Shown here piece after piece: positions 22,854 to 34,085 of a stretch of DNA of 64,000 nucleotides. Source of the DNA: Takakia lepidozioides (taxonomy: Eukaryota > Streptophyta > Takakiopsida > Takakiales > Takakiaceae); the NCBI GenBank assembly GCA_030704615.1, contig CM060732.1, forward strand, positions 68,119,053-68,183,052, given 5' to 3'. The position numbers and the translations under genes were made by a program. Numbering within the stretch: position 1 is the first letter of the stretch; the number at the start of each line of letters is the position of its first letter. Under the pieces are notes generated by a model. The model had not been told where the DNA came from. It saw only the letters and a list, made by a program, of their open reading frames with translations, and searched no databases.

Positions 22854-24160
22854 AGTCAGATCATTTCCTTATGCCACATGTCCAAGTCAATATAGTTGCA
22901 GGTGAGTGCATATCAAGTGGCACAGTAGACCAGCAAGGTACTTGTATAAAAGGCCTCAAAGAACTGGATGAGCTTTTCAGTCCATAAACGACAATGACAC
23001 CTCCATGCCAGCCAGCAGCAATAGCTGTGACATGTGCAAAGAGTAAATCTGGTACCGGCACTTCCATACCTTGACCTTGTCAATCAATCTGGTCATCTTC
23101 AGTCTGCAGTTGTAGGTGGTATTGATAACTCCTGTGTCCGGTATTGGTCAGTGAAGCCGCACTGTCACAACTGAGGTTGTGACTTGGTCAGTATATCTCG
23201 GCCTCAAATCACCCACCGTCCCTTTCCGGATATGTCGATGTGAGTGTGCATGAGATGAAAGGATAAATGTGTATTTGTTTGGAAGGCGTCAAATATATAT
23301 ATTATATTATTTGTTTGTGCCCTTCAAACTCTGGACAGAGAGTGATAACAAAACTGTTGACATTAAATTCTTTCTATTCCATTTATTGACATTCATTTGA
23401 AACATTTGCAAGTCTGGTGCAGACAATAGGATGGGAAAAGCAACTTTGACCACAGATGCACCTTTCATACATCTGTGATATCTAATGGAGAGCACCATAT
23501 GTCAAGCTCCCGCTATCGAGCTTTGCACCACACGGTTTCATACATTTTTTTTGAGGTAACAAGAGAGGCCCGAGATCCCATCAGTAAAATTACCCCTGAC
23601 ACAGGTCAAGGGCAAGCCGAGGCCCAACTATTTCCAGTAGGGTGGGAAATCGTATGTGCATGCAGGACATTGTTGAGGTCATCTGTGGAGGATGAAGAGC
23701 TGCATTATTTTTTTATTCTCTCTTGCAGGAAGTCCCTGTGATGGCTATGGCTGCCTGCTGGTAGGAGAATGAGGAGCTCACTATGAACTCTTGCTTGGTC
23801 CTACTGAACGGTTTCAGGACCACACTCAATGTACAGATTGAATTTGTTTTTGGAAAAAGGTAGCCAGGGCCATTAATCAAATTGAAGAGTGAAGTTTCTG
23901 GGGTCTTTCAAAAAAAGTTAAAGTCCAAGTTACAACTCACAAAATAGTTGTGATCTTGAAAGCCATATGTCCAAACTCTGTGAAAGGGTATGTACAGATA
24001 GCAGATGCAGTTAATAACATAATTCAATAGTTCATTGCCACAGATGAAATAATCTGAATAATATGGCCAGAAACTTAGATGGCCTTGAGTCATGAATTAG
24101 GTGGAATCTGTATCAGACGTTCAGGGGTTAAGGAGGATAGTGTCTGCATCAACATTGGCA
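22854..24160. other. Downstream of threonine aldolase, no gene assigned
   Basis: The minus strand at 22861-23067 has an open frame with VTAIAAGWHGGV, faintly like an RCC1 blade but too short to call. The rest shows nothing recognisable. Confidence 0.4.
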
Positions 24161-24164
24161 AGCA

Positions 24165-25361
24165 GTGAAAAGTGTTTTTCGATATGGGCTGAATGGAATA
24201 GAAATCTATGGGATTGAACATAATGCAAAAGAAGAAAAGAGCCTCAAGCTTGTGGGTTTCACTGATGCTGTGACACAATGGAAGACCGAGATCAACCACT
24301 GCATATGTCTGTCTGCTTTGTGTTGCATCTATAAGTTGGTGCTGCAAGAAGCAACCACCTGTAGCACTGTCAACCACAGAGGCAGAGTATATGGCAGCGT
24401 CTATGATTGTGTAGGACTTTTGACAGATCTTAGGTATGCTCAAAGGTCGGAAACAAGATTTTTCAAAGATACTAACCAAGGCTGCATTACAAAGAATCCA
24501 GAAAATCATTCCAGGACGCACCATATAGATATGAAGCACCACAGAGAATAGCAAGGAGCTGGTAGTTGGGATGTGTTGTCTTGCTAATGACATGGTAGCA
24601 GATATCCTCACCAAATCAACTCGTAAGACTCGATTTGAGCATTGGAGGGCTCAAATGAGTACAAGATTCACACGGGCATGGCAGCTTGTGTAGGAAAAAA
24701 GGTTCAACACCTCCTTCAGGAAGCTGCACCTGCAACTTCCTAGGTCATATAAGGGACTATTGACGGTCGTTGTAAAAATTACGTTTACGAGACCTTATAA
24801 AGGTGCACTCCTTTCCTTCCATAGTCACTATCTCCTCGAGTTAGAAAGATGATTTCAACACTTTTTCTCTGTCTTGTGCTAGCTTTCTACAGATTAGCCA
24901 CTTTCAGCTTGCCTTGTGTTCTTTTGTATTTGAATGCGCTTTCTCTCGGGCGTTAGATTTTGCTAAAGGTGTGTCACGCTTTCCGCGTGTGTGTCATCGT
25001 GGCTCTTGTCATCACACTTTCTTCAAGGTCAGTGATTGCGTGAGGTTTTGCAAATTATCGTTGATTTGCGTTGTCAGTGATGTGATTGCTGACAACTCAT
25101 CACGCACAAGTGATCCTCCGACTGTGTTTCTGCTGTTCATGAGGGATGCCTGTAACGCATGACTTCCATGTACCTAAGTTTTGCTCTAGAACTGCTATTT
25201 CATCACCAACGAATCACCTGTTTCTTTTCTGAGCAATTATCAGTCTTTTTCAGAACTTGATATCTTCCGTTGCCATTCACAAGACTAGGAGCTTGCATTT
25301 ATTACCCGCATAAATAGACAAGACTTTGACATTGACACTAGGTCAGTTCTAAGGTGATATA
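24165..25361 (+). mobile_element. Copia retrotransposon 3' end (RNase H plus LTR)
   Basis: Degenerate pol text: LVGFTDAV, then NQGCI, HSRTHHIDMKHH and DMVADILTKSTRKTRFEHW, the usual end of copia RNase H. The frame closes at about 24691, followed by a short purine tract and a ~660-bp LTR (about 24700-25361) with the TATA-type box CTTATAAAGG at 24793-24802. Several frame breaks; the 5' part of the element is missing. The LTR is the reference for the solo LTR at 17.4-17.9 kb. Confidence 0.85.
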
Positions 25362-25415
25362 TTTGGGATTCTCATGGACATTATACACTTACTTTCTCTC
25401 AGTACTATTTCATTT

Positions 25416-25480
25416 CATTGAGCTTTCATGCTTTCTCTTGTACCATAAAATCTTTGAACTTTCCACGTACGTTATGAAGT
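25416..25480 (+). repeat. Dispersed repeat, copy 2 of 3
   Basis: CATGCTTTCTCTTGTACCATAA followed by ATCTTTGAACTTTCCACG; same family as 10.5 kb and 40.6 kb. It lies just before a LINE insertion. Confidence 0.7.
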
Positions 25481-25521
25481 ATCATTCATTTCCTTCCTAG
25501 CGTTCTCACTCTGTCTTTCGT

Positions 25522-25990
25522 ACTCACTCTCGGCACTAGACTGAAATTTATACTCAGGGCGGGAAGGCTACCTTTGAACATCAAACAGAAGCAGAGTGGA
25601 AAGGGAGAGTGCAATTGCCCGTTGTGTGGGCAACCTGAAGACAATATTCCATTATCCATTGTCCGGGGTTCACTCACCAGACAGACGCTCTCTTCAAATC
25701 TATCAAGGGAATTGTGCATGTACCTCTGTTTACCAACTTTGAAAGTCTCGAGGCTGAGCCAAAAACCCAGGCCCTTTTGGGGCCTAGTTATTGCGCAAAC
25801 CACACAAGCAGGTTGATGCTTGTGTAAAGGGATTTCTAGAGGATATCTGGAAAACCCGGATCAATTTTTCATTCCAAGATAAGTCTTACTACCGGCATCA
25901 GCCCCTGACAAAGGTAGGTTCTGTCCCTTTGTGTTCCTGCGCGGGGTCAATGGCCACAAGGCTATGGCGAACAACTTCTTATGAGTACAT
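25522..25990 (+). mobile_element. 5'-truncated LINE copy
   Basis: Plus-strand copy of the same LINE 3' end ([39 protein letters not shown]), ending ATGAGTACA. It is bordered by TCTGTCTTTCGT (25510-25521) and TCTGTCCTTCGT (25991-26002), a 12-bp duplication with one difference. Confidence 0.85.
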
Positions 25991-26149
25991 TCTGTCCTTC
26001 GTTCGTTCCCTCCATCTATGCTTAGATAAGACATGTGACTTACCCAGTGATCTTCAATCACACCACAATAGTTTGACACACCTTAGTTATTTCTCCTATC
26101 ACCAGAGAGCTTACCAACCCAAACCTGATCCTTATTGAGTGCAGGGCAA

Positions 26150-26748
26150 AAAGACTGGCACAATTCACCTCATCAGTGGGCTGCTCGCCTCCAGCTGGCA
26201 AAACGGCTTCTTCGACTTTCATCACAGCAGCTGTTGTTCCTTCCCCAAGCACCGATTACTCCACCTCTGCATCTGGTTCTATGGCTGTCACCTCATCTAC
26301 TTCATCGTCCTTTACAACGGTGGCCATGTCACCCAGCTCAGTGCCTTCCACCTCATTCTCCTTGCTCATCATTGCTGTTAACAGGAAAGCAGTAACATGA
26401 GCTTAGTATTACCAGAAGCTGCTGTTTCACAAGAATACAGACACAGATACAACCTACAGCCTTGGTTGACATGTTCGGACGTCTATAGAGAGCAATTGGG
26501 TGTGAAAGAATTCACTGCATACACAACTAGTTGTCATCCCTATCTGTTGATCATGCTACCTACAGCTTAAACTGCATTAGAAACAAGTTGTCAGAGTTGC
26601 ACCCACCTTCCTCTGCAACAGTGCCAACAACCACAGGAACCTCCTCACTGAATTCCGCAGCAACCTGCTCTCCTGAATCCACACCAACTTCCTTGCCCAA
26701 TTCCTTCTCAGCTGCATCCACATCCTCCTTCACATCTTCCTTTTGTCT
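26150..26748 (-). other. Two candidate exons of an acidic protein, unassigned
   Basis: On the minus strand 26748-26607 lies between a good acceptor (CTAGCACAG) and donor (AAG|GTGGGT) and reads as an Asp/Glu/Val-rich stretch (KEDVKEDVDAAEKELGKEVG). A second block from 26374 after TAACAG reads MSKENEVEGTELGDMATVV and stays acidic to a stop at 26256. Composition and splice signals agree, but I recognise no family. It would be a gene divergent from RUS, or a captured fragment. The plus-strand open frames here are Ser/Thr-rich shadows. Confidence 0.35.
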
Positions 26749-27076
26749 CTGTGCTAGAAAGATCCCTAGACCTAAGATGGAATCTTTACCCTCGCATAAG
26801 GAATATTCTAAGAATCTACCCCCGGGTCTGCCCATCCGAGATCTAGGGGCTCTCAGGGCCCCAGAATCTAAGCATATTTTGTGGTGCAAGGCCTGGAAGG
26901 ATTATTACTGTGTTTGTAAAGCTTCTTCCTCGAGAGATACAAATCTCGTGAGAAGAGGTCCAGCACTTTGATCTGCCTGCATGCCTGTACCTATCTGTAT
27001 GTGTTCTCTGTGGCATCAGAAAGCTTGTAGGATGTAGTCACTTTGGGGATTTCGTCGCTCGCTCTGCTAGGGGACC

Positions 27077-30000
27077 ATGGGTATTGCAGCCGAACTGCAG
27101 CTGGGAGCTCTCCCGGCAGTGTTTTCGAAAGAATCTGCTCCTATTTTGACTGAGAGGGGGGATCGGGTACTTGGTTTCTACGAGAGCACAGTGCGGCGGG
27201 GAGTTGTAGGTGGCCTTCAACATTGTGGAAGATGGAGGGGGAAAGGGAGATGCAACCCAGCTGGAAATTCCAGTACATTGAGTAGCTATTTTCAAGATAC
27301 CGCCGATGCAGGCCCGAGAGAAGCGTCGAGGCTGCGAAGAAATGCAGGAGGCCCTCGGTCATCTGGAACAATATGTGGAGGCCGCTCAACAAGGTTTGGC
27401 GACTCTAGGTGCGGTGGAGAAGGATTTTATGTGTACAGTAATATTGAATTTGGAAGGAGGCACCGGCCTGGAGATTCGAATGGTGGAGTCTGCTTAGGGA
27501 CGGAAATTTATGCAAGGAAGTCTCGGATATTCTTTAAAGGGGAAAGTAATGGTGGGATTGTTGAAGATAGTTGGGCTGGGGATTGCAACTCTCTTCAATT
27601 TGAGGGGGGGAGTGGGAGTGGAGGATCCAGAGGAGGTAGTGGGGGCGGAGGTGGGGACGATGGAGGGATGTTTTCAGTTCCAGATGAAGGCCCTGGCCAC
27701 AGAATCACGGCAGCTCTTGTAGGAATATGGAGTGTTTTATTCAGAAGAAGAGGAAGCTTGGGTTGCTTTTTGGCACTGTCCGTTGCAGTTGCTGGGTGGT
27801 ACCTCTCTCGTAAAGGAGAAGATGCTGCTCTAGCCCTTGGCTCCCCCAAGCCGGGAAAATTGGTGGATGACAAGCCCAAAGTAGCAGAGCCTGAAGCCAA
27901 TGGGGAGACAGAGAGACAGGAAAGGTTGATGGGGGCAGTTTGGGAAGTACAGGGCAGCCGCTGGAGACTGTTTCTGCCGGATACTGAAAGGGACGTGTAT
28001 GTGTTAGACACGGTTAAGCAGAGTGAGGAAGAAGCCCGGGCATATGAACGTAGTTTTGTAAACGAACAGGGGGGACCCGTGAAAGAGGGCGAGGAGAGAG
28101 AACGAGGAAGAGGCGTGAATATTGAAGGAAGGTTGAAAAGGGTTGTAGTGCGGTGTGTAGAGCTGGGGAAGCAGATAATGCTACCCCAGGGCTACCCGGG
28201 AAGTGTAACAGAAGATTATATGGAGTACACTCTTTGGCGGATGGGCCAGATTATTGCCAGCCAGATTAATGGGGTTCTTACCACGCAGGTCATTATCTCT
28301 TCCTGTCTCTCAAAGGCAATGCTGTCTAGTATGATGACAAATCAAGTTTCAGGCAATGTTTGGGTTTGATTGTTCTGTGGTTTTGGTGGTTCTAATGTGT
28401 TGTGCTACTAGGTCCCTTGGGCCTTCTAGACTTCCAGTGAAATTTATATTTTTCTTTCCTTCTCTTCTCTCTCTCTCACTGTGTACATGACGAACACTCT
28501 TATGTAGATGGTCTTTGTACTGACAGAGTTTGGCAGCTTTTCACCAAACCCCTAAGCCCTTATTTCCCACCTCTCTTGGCTTAAGTGGAATCACAGTCTT
28601 GGACCTTCGAGGTTTAATTTTTCAATAATTGCTTTGGCAGGCATTACTGTATGCTGTGGGGTTAGGAAAAGGTGCGATTCCAACTGCAGCAGCAGTAAAC
28701 TGGGTGCTCAGAGATGGCATTGGTTATTTGAGTAAAATAATGCTGTCGAAGTATGGACGTCACTTTGACGTGCATCCCAAAGCATGGAGATTAATGTCAG
28801 ATGTATTGGAGAATGCTTCATACGGCTTGGAGCTTCTCACACCCACTTTTCCCCATCTCTTCGTTTATTTGGCAGCTGCAGCCGGGGCAGGGCGCTCTGC
28901 TGCAGGTCTCATTCAGGTATGCATGCTGTGGAAGTAAGCTTTCAAATGATATCTGGGTCTATTTGCTATCTGCTCTGGTGCACCCTTTATATTGCATTGG
29001 AAGTTTGGGATGATGTTCCTTGAACGCAAAGATATTTGTGTGTGCAGGCTGCTACTAAGAGCTGCTTCACTGCAGGGATGGCAGCACAACGTAACTTTGC
29101 TGAGGTAACAACCTGGGTCCACTCTTTCACTTCAGAATCAATATTGTCACATTTTGGTTAGTGACTAGAGGATCGTGGCTCCCTGCAACTCAAAGGTTGT
29201 CAGTTCTGTCAGGAAGTTTTCCAGCTGTGCCTACCCCTTGTGCCCATGTAGGGACACAAGGCCATTGCCAGCACTGTCCACTTTAGTTTCGCTTGTCCTC
29301 TTTTTTCAAGCCGATTTTCAAAGTCCTCCAGTGCAACTTTTCCACTGTTTACCTTGTGGCCTCTGTTAAATGGGGACTGACATGTTTGAATGATGTGTAG
29401 TTGATAGCCAAAGGGGAGGCACAAGGTATGGCCAGCAAGTCAGTTGGCATTGCACTGGGCATTGCAGTGTCCTCCTATGTGGGCAGCTCTGGTCCGCTGC
29501 TGGTGTTCACATTCGGGGTGGTGACAGCATTCCATATCTTCTGTAATCTCAAGTCATACCAGGCAGTGCAATTGCGTACCTTGAACCCGTACCGTGCAAG
29601 TGAGTCCTCTCTCTCTCTCACTCTCTGTGGCCACAAGGCTACGGTAAACAAAGTCTTATGAGTACATCTCACCCTCTGTGTTCCCTTTTGTTCCACGCAA
29701 ACTGGGCACGGGGTCCATGGCCACAAGGCTACGGCAGAGTACATTCTGTATTGAAGTTAGGCAAATAATATCCCTGAGCTTGTTGCCAGTTTGTGACATG
29801 GGTTAGGACCGCCTACCTACCCTCGGCACTAGACTATTTTAAAGTCAAGGAAGGGAGTCTACCTTTGAACAATAGACATATGCAGAGAGGAAAGGGAGAT
29901 TGTCAATGCCTGATGTGCAGGCGCCCTGAAGGCAATATCCATTTTCTGATACTTTGTCCAGAGTATACTCGGCAGAGAGCGACCCTCTTGAGGGCCATCA

Positions 30001-32275
30001 CAAGCATAGTCCTTGAACCTCTGTTCACCAACTTTCAAATCTCGAGGCTGAGCCTAAAGCCCTGGCCTTCCTGGGCAGCTCACACAGGGAAGATTGATGC
30101 TTGTGTGAAGGGCTTTCTAGGGGAAATCTTGAAAGCCCAAACCGAATGTTTATACCAAGGTAAGTCCCACAACTGGAGTGAGCCCCTCACAATGTTTGTT
30201 GCCTCTTGTTCCGCCCAAACTGGACGGCGGGTCAATGGTCACAAGGCTACGTTAAACAACGTCTTATGAGTACATCCGCTCTCTCTGGCTCAGGTTTTTC
30301 CCTGGTCTAACTCCTGGGGGTGAAGGGGTTTCTAGAGGAAATCTGGAAAGCCCGAACGAATTGTTTGTATCAAGGTAAGTCCCACTACTGGGGTGAGCCC
30401 CTCACAAAATAGTGTCTGTTCCCTCTTGTTTGCGGGGTCTATGTCCACAAGGCTACAGCAATAACATCTTATGAGTACATTCGTGGGTCAGGTTCAATGG
30501 CACAGGTTGGAACACAACATCCAATGATTGCGCTATCACCTTATCCAAACTGGGCTTAGTGCCTTGGCCACGTGGTGATCCTTATGATAAGCTTACCACC
30601 GTCCCATTCCCCAGGGCTCCTCTTCGCACCCACACACACCCCGCACAATGCAGGGGGGTTAAGCACAATCCAACATCCTTCTCTCGTCTTACCTACAACT
30701 TGCCTGGGCTGCCTGATGTACTTCACAATTCAGGCAACAGGCATGGGAGTGAAGCATGACAAAAGCTGCTTCAGCAGTTTTCATGAGTTTTCCAGGAGCA
30801 CAGCCCTTAAAGTCAGCATGGACACAATCCACAACCCTTTGGCTTAGAGAGGAGATATACCATGTCTGAACTATGCAATAAGTTGTGCCACAAGAAGTTT
30901 TAAGCTGTCTTTCTCACCATTGTTGAGCTCTAGCTTCTGTTTGTATATTCTGTCAAAGTCCATTTGCAGTATGGAAATGTGGATCTCCTTAGAACACATA
31001 ATTTAAGGAATGGATGTCTACTTTAGCCAGTACTTAGTTGGCGGTGATGGACCAGGTCTGGTTCTGTCTGAACTTTTTCGAAGCGGGAATGTGCCATCTG
31101 TGAGGGAGGTCAATGGGGAGGAGCCCCTCTTTCCTAAAATATCATTTTTCAACTTCAGATTAAGAGGCTCCCAGGTGCACACCCCTTCCTATCTTCTTCT
31201 CTCTGCCTCTTTTATCTCTTAACCAAACTCTGCCACTTCTTCATGGCTGCTCTCCTATTTTTTGCTTGCAGGGAGAACGAAAGTCACTTTCAGAGGAGTC
31301 TAAGGGGGCAGCAGCAAGCATAGAGAGCAATCTGGAGTTGGGGGCTATGTTTGGGGAAGTTGTGCATACCCGTGAAGAAGCCTATGCCCTTCTGGATGTG
31401 TATCAGAGGGAGCATTACCTGCTGGCTCTGCATGGGGACCGTCTCTTGGTATGTTGTGATAAGATCATTCTCTCTCTCTCCCCTTCAATTGTCTGTTCCA
31501 AGGTAAGTCATATTACCGGCATCAGCCCCTGACGAAGGTAGTTCTGTCCCTTTGTGTTCCGCTCAAACTGGGCACGGGGTCAATGTCCACAAGGCTATGG
31601 CAAACAACGTCTTATGAGTACATTCTCTCTCTCCCCTTCTCTATGAATGTTTGTTTTCTGGGGGTTCTACTGCGATATTCTACTTCTGTCCCTTGGGCCC
31701 TTTGGGCTCCTGGAGAGGGAATAGATTTCTGTCTGGTTGCTCCTCCCTCCCTCTGAAGAATGGAGTGTTTTTGAGAAGATCTGGAAGGTCAGGACTCAGT
31801 TCATTTCTTCAGGTGAGCCCCACACTGCATGCGATACTTCAAGAATGTTAGTGTCCCCTTGTGTCCTCTTGTCCCCCTTCTCCATCCAATGGGGTGGGAT
31901 TATGGCCACACGCCAATTGAAGCCTGACAGTACATCATCATGACTGTGGTTGATTGTCCTTCCAATTCGATTGGAAACTGCTGGATGCAGGTGCTCTTGA
32001 AGGAGGGTGCCACACCACGGGATATGCTGAGAGCCATGGTACAAGCTCTCTATGTGCATCATCTCCGTAGCCAATCAAATGTGGCCTTGGGGGGTATTGT
32101 GGGTGACTGCAGCAAAGGAGGGCTGTTACACGTATCACACCAGTACATGGATAAACAGTTTGATAGTATCAGACACAATTTGGGGGCTGCGGGTTGGATC
32201 AGTGAAGGTTTAATTGCCCGGCCAGCACCCAACAGGCTTCTTGAAAGCGTCTCAGAACAGCCAGTTGCTGCTTAG
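27077..32275 (+). CDS. Root UVB sensitive (RUS/DUF647) protein, RUS1-like
   Basis: Complete seven-exon gene for about 790 residues: 27077-28288, 28641-28916, 29048-29104, 29401-29599, 31008-31174, 31272-31448 and 31991-32275. Borders are GT-AG (acceptor of exon 5 is AAG) and the phases fit. Family members act in UV-B and vitamin-B6-linked seedling development; RUS1 and RUS2 form a complex. The protein has a ~350-residue N-terminal extension with a Gly/Ser-rich tract and one hydrophobic segment (about 227-243). The DUF647 domain follows, with [76 protein letters not shown] and RTLNPYRA. It ends in the C-terminal RUS region ([22 protein letters not shown]). The Gly-rich N-terminus suggests the plastid RUS1 type, but RUS2-6 are not excluded. 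Introns 4 and 6 hold LINE tails. Confidence 0.92.
29626..29752 (+). mobile_element. Two LINE 3' tails in RUS intron 4
   Basis: GCCACAAGGCTACGG appears twice (29632 and 29719), the first followed by AAGTCTTATGAGTACA. The second follows GCAAACTGGGCACGGGGTCC. These are the extreme 3' end of the LINE family, carrying little coding sequence. Confidence 0.8.
29820..30277 (+). mobile_element. 5'-truncated LINE copy in RUS intron 4
   Basis: Begins CTCGGCACTAGAC, encodes [20 protein letters not shown] and [13 protein letters not shown], and ends in ATGAGTACA. It diverges more from the 61-63 kb copy than the other insertions, so it is probably older. Sense to the gene. Confidence 0.85.
30320..30482 (+). 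mobile_element. Short LINE 3' copy in RUS intron 4
   Basis: Matches the last ~160 bases of the copy just upstream (GGGTTTCTAGAGGAAATCTG, then AAGGCTACAGC and ATGAGTACA). Either a separate insertion or a local duplication. Confidence 0.75.
31487..31623 (+). mobile_element. Short LINE 3' copy in RUS intron 6
   Basis: About 135 bp of LINE tail with CATCAGCCCCTGACGAAGG and ATGAGTACA. CT-rich blocks CATTCTCTCTCTC...CCCCTTC occur on both sides, a likely ~20-bp target duplication with a small CT length change. Confidence 0.8.
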
Positions 32276-33595
32276 CATAGCTAGAACTAGTGACAAAGGA
32301 AACACATTTGTTCTCTTCACACTGACAAAAAATTGGGTATCAAACACAGATGAGAGCCTGGCTCAGGTATCACGGCATGTAGGACGTTTGCAGTAAGACA
32401 TTTGCAGGTGATGAAACCTAAACCCATCAGGTTTTTCAGTGCATCTGCAACGTGTTGGTTTATGATGCTGGATGGAAATTTACAGCTACCCACTGGTTTA
32501 TGCAAGGATTCTATGACATAATCTCCAGCATGCACATCTACCAAAAGACTCACCAAAGCATGACCAGACTTCGATGTTTCTGTCGTTGTTTGCCTGTTAG
32601 TCAATTTGATTGGCCTGCCCAGCTACGTGATCACATAATTGACCCATTGGTGACTGAGTAGTCGATCATGTTACCAGTGTCGTGGATTGTCACCGATAGC
32701 AACCTTGTAATCCTGACACAAAACCCACAACTCGCAGTTTTGACTGTCTCAAAGCCCTCCATCTCTCCCTCTCTTTTGATGTATTCCCAAGCCTGAAATG
32801 GCTGGGGAAAAAAGCTTCCAGAACGAATTCTAGTGACCACTGCAAAGTCTGGAGACTTCGTGTAGCATGGTGCACTAGTGTCATGTCATTGTCGTCTTCA
32901 ACTTTTGACGCTGCCCAAATTGCCCAAAACTGACTTTGACAAAACATTGTTTCGTTTGATCTTCGGAGTCCGGATGGGATGTGAAATAACTTATTGCGCA
33001 AAAGAACGGGGAGGGGGGTAATTTGTGGGCACCTCCAGGTTGGCTGGAGGGTTTAGGGTTTAGGGTTGTGAGGAGCTTGCTTGGGACTTAGTGCTGAGGG
33101 TGAGGGAGGCGGGACAACATGATGGGTTCCTGAATTGTACGGCGGACTGAGAGAAATACTTTGGTAAGGTTCCAGTGGACGGCGGGGTTTGCAATAAGCG
33201 TATGTGCGTGGATTGCTTCCATCCCTTTCCCCGCAAATTTCTTGCATTGATTTCTTCTTGAGTGGGTTCTACTGCCATCACATGGTTAATCCAGCTTCGG
33301 GTTTCTAATGAGAAGAGTATGAAAATTGGAGTCTTTTCTTCAACCATTAGTGGAAACTCTTCGTGAGAGCGGGTTCATTACATGATGTGCATTTCTAGTC
33401 TTCAATTGCAATTTTCTTATTTTGAATTCAGTCAATTCAATGAATGATACTCCCTTCTCAACGATGTGTGGGATGCGATGTCTTTCTGATCATGGAGTGT
33501 TGCAAAATCACCAAATCCTTTTAACTGCTCATGCAGTCTTTCACTGCCGTGCTCAATGTCAATTAGATGAATAGCTCCCAATTTCAGTTGCCAGT
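32276..33595. other. Downstream of RUS, no gene recognised
   Basis: Only short unrelated open frames. The one landmark is the telomere-like run at 33049-33067. Confidence 0.5.
33049..33067. repeat. Short interstitial telomere repeat
   Basis: AGGGTTTAGGGTTTAGGGT: two and a half units of the plant TTTAGGG repeat. Far too short for a telomere; such runs also occur in plant promoters (telo boxes). Confidence 0.8.
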
Positions 33596-33619
33596 TAAAC
33601 TCTAATGCCTTGGTCAAGG

Positions 33620-33980
33620 ATAACAGACAACACCTACGACCTTGGATGTCACCGCAGGTCGTGTGATTCTAAGGGTCACGGAGGTGTTGCCTTCAGGAGT
33701 GTTGATTCTGGAGGGTCAAGATGGCATGGTATGGAAGGACCATGTGCGCAATTGTGCGCCATGTCACCTTCCACATGTGGATGGGAGGATAGATCCTAAC
33801 CTTGTAGTGGTACCTGCAGGGTTGTGTTGCATGCTATGTGGGCATGCTAGTGCCGCCACAACCATGTTGGTGTGTGACAAATGCTCAAAGGGGTAGCACA
33901 TGGGATGCTTGACACCGCCACTTGATGAGGTTCCTATCGGAGAATGGTTGTGTCCACGATGCCTTGGACAGAGGTAGTGG
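33620..33980 (+). pseudogene. Gypsy polyprotein C-terminus with PHD finger, inverted
   Basis: Plus-strand frame: TLDVTAGRVILRVTEVLPSG, KDHVRNCAPCHLPHVDGR, then a Cys-rich domain CCMLCG...MLVCDKCSKG-stop-HMGCLTPPLDEVP and GEWLCPRC. The spacing is that of a PHD finger (C4-H-C3). The stop (TAG at ~33895) stands where PHD fingers have a conserved tryptophan (TGG). This part normally follows the integrase in the same reading direction in this gypsy group, but here it faces the integrase at 34.09-35.29 kb, so one of the two pieces has been inverted. Confidence 0.8.
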
Positions 33981-34085
33981 GCATGACAATGGTGAGGCGG
34001 ACAAGTGACCCAAGGTCTAGCTAGTGGGGCTTCAATGTCATGGATACTCAACTGAAGATCATGGATTGTATGAAGGGTAGAAACG

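Noticed and set aside
22861-23067. RCC1-like blade on the minus strand
   Set aside because: One weak motif in 69 codons, with no neighbouring blades.
26531-26971. Ser/Thr-rich open frame on the plus strand
   Set aside because: It is the reverse reading of an acidic minus-strand frame with better splice signals; no family resemblance.
33049-33067. Telomere or chromosome end
   Set aside because: Only two and a half TTTAGGG units in the middle of the window; interstitial.
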